Part shown: positions 57,123-64,000 of the stretch, piece by piece
Layout of the letters: every line of letters begins with the position of its first letter
How positions within the stretch are numbered: the stretch's first letter is position 1
NCBI GenBank assembly: GCA_905250125.1
Contig: CAJNOL010000281.1
Span: 1-64,000 of the forward strand
DNA: 64,000 bases
From: Rotaria sordida
Taxonomy: Eukaryota > Rotifera > Eurotatoria > Philodinida > Philodinidae
Direction of reading: 5' to 3'
Notes under the pieces: generated by a model
What the model was told of the DNA's origin: nothing
Seen by the model: the letters and a program-made list of their open reading frames with translations, nothing else
The model's database searches: none
Position numbers and translations under genes: made by a program

Positions 57123-58432
57123 TGATGTGCCAGAATCTTTGAATATTTATTGACGAGAATTAAATAAAATAACTAGAAATATAGATGGTCATAACAAGTA
57201 AAAGAAAGTGAAATGAATGACTCTTCATTTCTGCTCATATATATTATAATTCAATAGATAAAAAAAATAAAGAAACATCTGTGTGCATCTTATATTTTTT
57301 TCTTCCTCTTATTACTGTCTCAATTTCGGCGGATGGAATTTTCTTCGTTAAAGAAAAGAAAAAAATATCAACATACACATATCCGTTACACAAAAAAGAA
57401 TTCACACTTTGCTATAATTCTTAACAAGCTAAAAGAATTAAAGAAATCTCACCAAACAAACACATTTTTTATTTTCAGCGTCAATTTGCAAGTATATTGT
57501 TTTTGTTAATCTTAAAAGTTCAAATCTTACGAAATTTGAAATGACTTAATGCAATTCATGATTAATTGATTAATCTTTGATAACGATATTTTTTCATTGG
57601 AAAACAAGTAACGTTCATCGAAATTCGATTCACTTGGCACTAGACTGTCCTAATCTACATGCGGATATGATTGTATTTAGATATAAACGACAGTTGATTA
57701 ATATTACTTATAGATAAAATATACATCACAATGATTGTTGTATGGAATTATTTCATCTTTAATATAATAGATCACTTTCTTTTACATAAAAAAATGGTTG
57801 ACAGTATGATGTACTTTCGTTCATGCAAAGAATATCACAAATACAGCTTCGCTTGTTATTGTAGAGACTATATGTCAAATGTTGTGATCGTTCTACTATT
57901 TGTAAATATGTGACTTTTTTTTATTTAAGTTAATTGTATATTGTTATTGAATATTATCTATGTATCATTTTTTTATTTACGCAGCATCAAAATAATCAAT
58001 AGTATCAGAACAATATGCTCATCTTTATTGTAGTTACCTGCTGATTATTACCGTAGTTTCATTATCATTCTTTTTCACTACAGTTACCTGGTCATTTGTG
58101 CCAAAACATGGTCACTTGTGCTATGTTACCGACAAAAACGATACGTGCAGACAGATCAATTCCCGTTTCTAGACCCTAGTCTTTCAGTCTAGGGAAAATT
58201 CTTATTCAGAATGTACAAAATATGTTAGATTATCCTAAATATATCAACCTTAAAAGTCAATAACATTAAAAGTTTTTTGAAATATCCTATAGTAAATCAA
58301 AGGATACGACACTTTTGCCATGAAATGTTTGATAAATCTGAATAATTTTTTTCAAAAAATTTATTAGAGAAGAAAGCATGTGTAGAAAAACAAAAAAAGA
58401 AATCAATACTTTTTCATATGAATTAATCGCAT
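57123..58432. other. Upstream of the Rel-like gene; otherwise empty
   Basis: The first few hundred bases should contain the Rel-like promoter. The 60-codon forward frame at 57731-57913 lacks support. No other structure was seen. Confidence 0.4.
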
Positions 58433-58520
58433 CCCAGGTCAAGAAGTACGAGTCGGTTCCGACAGGAAAACATCGGAATATGGTGGCAGTATTCCGGAGG
58501 TCGGAATCATCGATCTTGGA
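58433..58520. mobile_element. Short copy 3 of the CCCAGGT MITE
   Basis: It starts CCCAGGTCAAGAAGTACGAG and, read from the other end, CCAAGATCGATGATTCCGAC then CTCCGGAATA, which follows the end of the copy at 8763-9033 (CCCAGGTGGATCATTCCGGC). At 88 bp it is a strong internal deletion derivative. Confidence 0.55.
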
Positions 58521-58862
58521 TAACTTTTTCAAGATATCCTTCTAATTTTAATTTTTTTGTTGTTTAATAACGATTTTCTAAAACAATGTAATCGTGTATT
58601 TCGATTAATGAATAAGTTTTTGTTTTTCGTCGTGAACGATAATTATCAAGTAATAAAGTTAGATTTATTACGTTTACTTGAAACAATAGATGACATCATT
58701 TTGTATTGAAGTTAAACAAATATTATATAAACAATAAGTTTTTGCTTCTGATTGCAGGTATGTATACTCCGAAAAGTAACAGATTAAATGCTTTATTTCA
58801 ATGAATATTATTTCCATTTCACTTATAAGCTTCTAGCTAATACAAATAGGAACCAGTGTGTG

Positions 58863-58982
58863 TCATTTGTTGATAAGAGCGGCTTTTCACCTTTGAATTT
58901 TTTATTCTCATAAAGATCAAATGAAACAGATTGTGCGAGTAAAAAAATTCAAAGGACAGAAGGCACTTTTAGTAACAAATGA
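58863..58982. mobile_element. ~120-bp hairpin element
   Basis: Inverted arms of about 48 bp share TCATTTGTT, then CCTTTGAATTTTTT and ACTC/ATTC. The loop is about 25 bp. It is an unclassified MITE-like palindrome. Confidence 0.6.
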
Positions 58983-61596
58983 TATTCTATTTTGGGTTAG
59001 TTCTCATTTTGTCGGAAATTAAAATTTGAATGAAAATATGCAGAATATACTTAGCTTATTCATAATCATTTCATTTTCTTTAATAGACTAATTCAAAAAA
59101 ATGATTCTGGATGAATCTTAAAAACATTTATTAAGAGCATTACAAAAATTACACAGCTAATGGAGTCACCTCACTAATATCGGAAGGGAAAAATGTTGAC
59201 ATTTACAAACACCGAGTTGTGAAAATGTTGAAATGTTAATGGTGTTGAATGTGTGGGTAGGCAATGAGAAAGCTATCACCCACGTCGTCAGATATACTGG
59301 AACAATCACACATTCTCATCGTAACTCCTATTTTTCCACCATTAAGGTTTGTTGTTTATAACCACTAGCTAAATATTTTGATCAAGGATTTCGATTTACA
59401 AATAAATTTTTCGTAGTGGTATTGGATCGTTGGTTGAATGATTTAACGGTAGAGTTTAATTTGTTTCTTTGATGTTTCATAGTCTATTCAAGAGAACGAA
59501 AGCAATTAGAATAAGCTACTTATATTCTTCATCTTTTCTTGCAATTTTACTTTTCGATGAAACGAGAACGTTACAAAAATTTTTTTCGACGAAACGCGAA
59601 TTCACAAATCTTATAAAGCAGTATGAGAGAGAGAGCAATCACGCATGAGCGAACATCGAAAAAAGATGAAACAGTCACGAAGTAGAACAATGATGGGCAG
59701 TCGCAAAGTCAATGAGCGAACATCAAAAAAAGATGAAACAGTCACGAAATAGAATAATAACGGGTAGTCACAAAGTCAGTGTGTGAACACACGAATATAG
59801 CGAAGGGAATAGTGTGCAGCCACTCGAAAATAGAGAGTGACAAATCGTTTCACTTATCTTTAGTTTAAACTACTAAAGATAATAGTCATTAAAGACATCT
59901 TTGAAAAGACAAACAGATATGGTCGGCATTGGTTACTGTCGAAATGAGGAAATGAAAGGTTTCAAGGATATTCTTTATCAGTACAGATTTATGACACTAA
60001 GATTCTATAGTCTGAGAAAGTTGTCATAAAGTTACTTAAAATTTTCTTGCAAAAGGTATTTTAAATTGATTTAAATTGTCATTTAGCATAGTTTTACCTG
60101 TACAGGTGTATCAAGGTAAGTATAGGTCGTCTTTTGCTATTCTATATACCTGATAAACTTCCTACCTGCTTAATTAGATAGATGTTGCTTTGTGTGGATA
60201 GTTGATGGATTTTGAATAACTTGTAATTCAACTTATGCTGACCTGTACTGACATACAAATAAACTGAACTGTACACTGACAGTCGTATATATAAAGTGGA
60301 GCCAGTCCGTCGTGTATGACTACAGTTATATATCAGTCCAAAAGAGTAATAATTAAAGAAGAGAATGAAAGCTCGATCCAAATATTTGATGATAATTGTG
60401 TCAGAAGCTAAAGCACGATCTTCTATAAATCTATTACCTTAACAGTTAGCTAAGAAAATCAAAATATTAAATTTGATCTGTTCTGAACATCGAGTGAACT
60501 AACAGAGAATAAAAATAACAAGTTTATAGTAATAAATCGTCGAATTGCTCAGAATACTATCCGATTTGACAGTCAGATTCTTCATCTTTGAATCTTTTTA
60601 TTACGTTGTCATACCATTAAATATAAGATATCTAACAAATAGCCCAAAATGAATTACATTCTCGGTATTTTGAATGTTTCTTTTTCTTTCCGTAAGACTA
60701 ACTCAAATAAATTTTATAGTCTAGATACTATAAAACTATTAGTAGGGTAAATTTTAAGTTGAAATTCAGTAACTTGATTTTACATTGTTACAGAGTAGAA
60801 CTCTAGAAAAATGACTTATAGAGATCATTCAATTTGGTTTTAGTATCGTCAAGACCTGCTTATACTAATAATACAAGTTTATGAGTTGTTAAATGATTTC
60901 TTCAAACCACCTGAACGAGATTTTCTAAAGAATAAAACTGTTGAAAAACAAAGTTTTTTTTTCTTTTGATTCGCTATATTTAATATCTTATAATGGAAAA
61001 AAATTGAACTTGATAATTCATGTAAATATTCTTTATCATTCAATTATTTCATGGTATACATGTTACTATTTTGAATATTCAATAAAAATTTGTGATTACT
61101 GACTCATTTGAATAGATTAAAAATTGTTTTGAAGAAACGAAAACTTCATTAAGATATTTTATGTAAAAAAAAACAACAACAATCATTTCTGTCGACATGA
61201 GAATTATATTGTCTTGTGAATATTCATGACTAAGATTGCAACGGAAAAAACAAAAAAAAAAATGTGTTAGTTTTCCTATCAAAATAAAATAGTATGAAAA
61301 CGTGATATTGACATAGTTGTCGACAATCACACATTAATCAAAGAATTGTAACCCTTCTTATCATCATATAGTATTTTACAATCATTCTTAGTTTTGACTT
61401 AAACCAACATTTTTAAATGAAGTTATGGTACCGGAAATTTGTTTGATCTCAATCAGATTTAATAACTTCATGCCATAGGATGACGTTCATTTCATAGAAC
61501 TAAGTACTAACAAAGTTATTGTGTTTGATAAATACTCAAAGAAGAAAGAAAAATGCTATTTTCCTCTCATTGAGTAATCATTAGAATCATTAAAAA
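58983..61596. other. Gene-free region before the GNAT gene
   Basis: No gene is visible. The stretch contains the 67-bp tandem repeat listed separately and otherwise unremarkable AT-rich sequence. Small reverse frames at 60142 and 61079 look like chance. Confidence 0.4.
59645..59800. repeat. 67-bp tandem repeat, about 2.3 units
   Basis: ATGAGCGAACATCGAAAAAA, then GATGAAACAGTCACGAAGTAG and GGGCAGTCGCAAAGTCA repeats at 59645 and 59712, and a third partial unit (GTGTGAAC) begins near 59778. The units are about 92 percent alike, so the duplication is fairly recent. Confidence 0.8.
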
Positions 61597-62226
61597 ATGT
61601 CGTCTGCATCTAGATTTAGTATTCAGTTAATGCGTGAAAAAAATCGTAATGAAGTATTATCTTTATTAATAAATTCATTTTTTCAAGATGAACCTTTAGC
61701 TAAATGTCTACAATTAGAAGAACCAATTGATTTTGCTAAAAGTATTATTAATAATGCATTACATGATCAATGTTCATTTGTTATATATGATATTCAAACA
61801 AAACAATTAATTGGAATTTGTCTTAATGAAATCAAATTTCAAGATAATAAATATATTATTAATGAAACAAATGAAAAAATTTATTTTATTCTTAAGTTTT
61901 TAAATAATATGCATTTAAATATAAATCTTTTTAATCAATTTAAAACAAATTCTCTTCTTCATATATTTATAATTAATATTAAGAAGAATTATCGTGGTTA
62001 TGGACTTGGTTCACAATTAATATTAACTACTATAGAATATGCAAAAAAGATTAATATTAAAGGAATTTATGCTGAAACAACAAATATTTATTCATTGAAT
62101 TGTTTTAAACAACAAGGATTTCAAGTTTATCATCAAATCAATTATATTGATTATGATCAAATTCGTCTAGCAAGTCTTACGAATCCTAATCAAAATCAAT
62201 GTCAACTTGTTGCACGAATGACTTAA
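61597..62226 (+). CDS. GNAT-family N-acetyltransferase (arylalkylamine type), intronless
   Basis: The 209-residue protein fits the GCN5-related N-acetyltransferase fold, with a layout like arthropod arylalkylamine/dopamine N-acetyltransferases. The start is a loop with SFFQDEPLAKCL (the substrate-side segment typical of that group). The acetyl-CoA loop is NYRGYGLGSQLI (R/QxxGxG/A) near residue 131, and motif B is YAETTNIYSLNCFKQQGFQV. Such enzymes acetylate biogenic amines or other small amines in the cytosol; the substrate here is unknown. Codons are host-like. The lack of introns contrasts with every other convincing multi-domain gene in the window and suggests retroposition or transfer. 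The start follows AAAA and is the only nearby Met. Confidence 0.8.
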   Translation: MSSASRFSIQLMREKNRNEVLSLLINSFFQDEPLAKCLQLEEPIDFAKSIINNALHDQCSFVIYDIQTKQLIGICLNEIKFQDNKYIINETNEKIYFILKFLNNMHLNINLFNQFKTNSLLHIFIINIKKNYRGYGLGSQLILTTIEYAKKINIKGIYAETTNIYSLNCFKQQGFQVYHQINYIDYDQIRLASLTNPNQNQCQLVARMT

Positions 62227-62249
62227 GCGTTCTCTCCTCAAAAATCGAT

Positions 62250-63530
62250 CTCAACCTAAATACGTTCAAATGGCATGAAATTTTCAACTCTATATCATAA
62301 CATTTGACAGAGATATTCGCCAAACAAGGGTCAAAAATAGTTCATCTGACAAATCAAATTTCTTTGTCCAGGCTTATTCTATCTATTTAATTTGTTTTTT
62401 CTAAAGATCACAATTTCAATGACTCAAAAACTTTCTAAAATTGGTGTACTATTTACATAAGTGTTTGTATACATAATAAAAACAAAGCATAGCTAGACCC
62501 CTACCGGGCTCAAAGTCAGCTAACTGCAGAGTCTGAAAAATATTGGAATATGATTCTATACGATATCTACTATTTCTAAATCTTCGACTGATATAGAGGA
62601 AATTCTCTAAACGTTTGAGACTCCTGCATGAATGAATTTAAGTCATGCAAGACGATAATTGAAGTATATATGCACATAAGATCTGAAATATCAATGGTCA
62701 TTTCAGGACTGAATCATGTATGACCATATAAGAAAACTGTCAGCTGTTAATTATCTTTTTCGGGACTTTTTATAATTTCCGAACACCACCGAATTTCGAA
62801 AAACGGATTTCAGATGTGCAATCGTCACGTTCTCAGGACTTCGCCAAGCTTTTTTCAGCTGAAAATGATGTTCAGAAGCTGAGAGCAAGTAGCTGACTTG
62901 AATTATGACTAATGCATCGAGAAGAAGAAGAATTTGCTATGGTAACTAGAAAAGGACTCTGGTAGGCAGTGCATCTTGACATGCTCTTTCAAACAAAAAT
63001 AAATAAAACGTATGGAATGAGAGTCTACAGAGAATTCTTGCTTGTACGATCAAGACAGCACAAGCTGAGAAAAAATGAAGAAGACTTTCTGTTGTTTTTT
63101 TTTTGTAAAAACAGCATATTTTTCGAATAGAGGATGATGAAAATTGTTATGTTAGTAGAGACATCTCCTGACATAAAAAGTCTCCTCTCCTTTCATGGTA
63201 GTGACATTGTTCTTTTTTGCTTATACGGCATATTATCCGATAGATAAAGAGGAGGTAAAGAATGGAAGAGGAGGAAGGGAGAAACACATATTTTGTTGCT
63301 TTTTTGTTTTCAATTGTGTTGTTTTATGTGGAAGAAGGATTGATAACAACAAGAAGAATCATAATAATAAAAGGCAAAAGGTCTAACAAAAATCTTCAAA
63401 AGTTTTTGGAAAAAAATGAGGTGCTGAATAAAAAAATTTGTCGTTTATGAAAGATCAGAACACGGGTTATCTCCCCATGTATTTATCTTAATCTCGATCA
63501 TTCAGACGAAAATTGACTTTTTTTTTTAGG
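62250..63530. repeat. Unclassified interspersed element, copy C
   Basis: This is the third copy: 5' GAGATATTCGCCAAACAAGG then TCAAAAATAGTTCATCTGAC, and 3' TCGTTTATGAAAGATCAGAA then CCCATGTATTTATCTTAAT. It is about twice as long as copy A, so it is either more complete or has insertions between 62480 and 63000. The open frames at 63195-63450 lie in it and are not conserved in the other copies. Confidence 0.62.
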
Positions 63531-64000
63531 AAGGACCTTAAACAAATATTATTCATTATTTGCTTCCCTACGACAGTCTTTTTTTTTATGTATTAAAATA
63601 AGAATAATCGTATATTAGACATATGATTACTGTTTGAAATTATAGATTTTTATTTAATCTCTACTATGATCAAACATTTATTTAATATGTAAACATAATT
63701 AGTATCCGATAAATGAAGTACTATTTTAAATAACTTGTGTAGTCACAATTTGATACATTTATCAATTGTTATTTATTTTTGTTTTATTAAAAGTATTCAA
63801 TTGTTACTTCGTTGAATTTGCTGGCTATAAGCTATTATAATAATGAAATCAGATGGTATTAAGGTTCGAAAATGGGAAGACAAAAAAAAAACAATTTTGT
63901 CGTATTTTACCTTCGCAGTACAGCGAAGGTAAAGAAGTACAACGAATATTTATTCATATACTCTTTTTATATACACCACATAACATTACTTTCTCTGTAT
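63531..64000. other. AT-rich end of window with a perfect hairpin
   Basis: There is no gene. An 11-bp perfect stem, TTTACCTTCGC/GCGAAGGTAAA, with loop AGTACA lies at about 63907-63934. Confidence 0.6.

Noticed and set aside
58287..58532. 81-codon reverse frame
   Set aside because: It runs over the short CCCAGGT MITE copy and has no support.
1..64000. tRNA or rRNA genes
   Set aside because: I looked for T-loop-like GGTTCRANNCC with paired arms and for conserved rRNA cores and found none I could support by eye; a covariance-model scan would settle this.

Overview
This is a eukaryotic, strongly AT-rich window with compact multi-exon genes: introns are mostly 40-70 nt with GT...AG borders, and third codon positions favour A/T. 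The gene set is metazoan and ciliated (doublecortin-EMAP, CIMIP2/FAM166, RanBPM, Arp10, BAHD1). A broken pentapeptide-repeat-type ORF and a degenerate TGTGGG-rich tract both recall bdelloid rotifers, whose telomere repeat is reported as TGTGGG. A bdelloid rotifer is my best guess; this is inference, because no rRNA or mitochondrial marker is present.

Layout. 1-5065: decayed Helitron (Rep plus PIF1-like helicase) with stops and frameshifts. 5.6-7.4 kb: a GGGGTAC-rich patch and a TA-flanked MITE. 7499-8704 (-): predicted mitochondrial protein of unknown function. 8.7-11.5 kb: a GC-rich MITE and non-coding DNA. 11541-14120 (-): PWWP-domain protein, head-to-head with 14478-16535 (+) CIMIP2. 16766-25600 (-): 17-exon doublecortin-EMAP/WD40 protein with transposons in its large introns. 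25.6-34.6 kb: gene-poor and repeat-rich, holding a piggyBac-like MITE, one small ORF, a telomere-like GT tract, GTACAA repeats, a pentapeptide-type pseudogene, a foldback element and a 94-bp tandem array. 34642-39678 (+): RanBPM (RANBP9/10) orthologue with an unusual N-terminal hydrophobic segment. 41549-43824 (-): ACTR10. 44514-45846 (-): ribosomal protein L23. 46280-51132 (-): BAHD1-like. 54118-57122 (-): possible Rel-homology transcription factor lacking a second domain. 61597-62226 (+): intronless GNAT acetyltransferase.

The nine multi-exon models were built by hand from splice sites. For each, the exon lengths sum to a multiple of three and the phase carries through every junction (for example 17 exons, 957 residues; 9 exons, 606 residues), so I trust the structures more than any single ORF.

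The genes do not form one pathway. Loose themes are the microtubule/cilium cytoskeleton (CIMIP2, DCX-EMAP, dynactin ACTR10) and chromatin reading (PWWP, BAHD1). No clear novel multi-gene system is visible. The more unusual items are the membrane-anchored RanBPM, the single-domain Rel-like factor, the PWWP protein with an unrecognised C-terminal block, several small non-autonomous transposon families seen in different states of decay, and a 94-bp satellite-like array.
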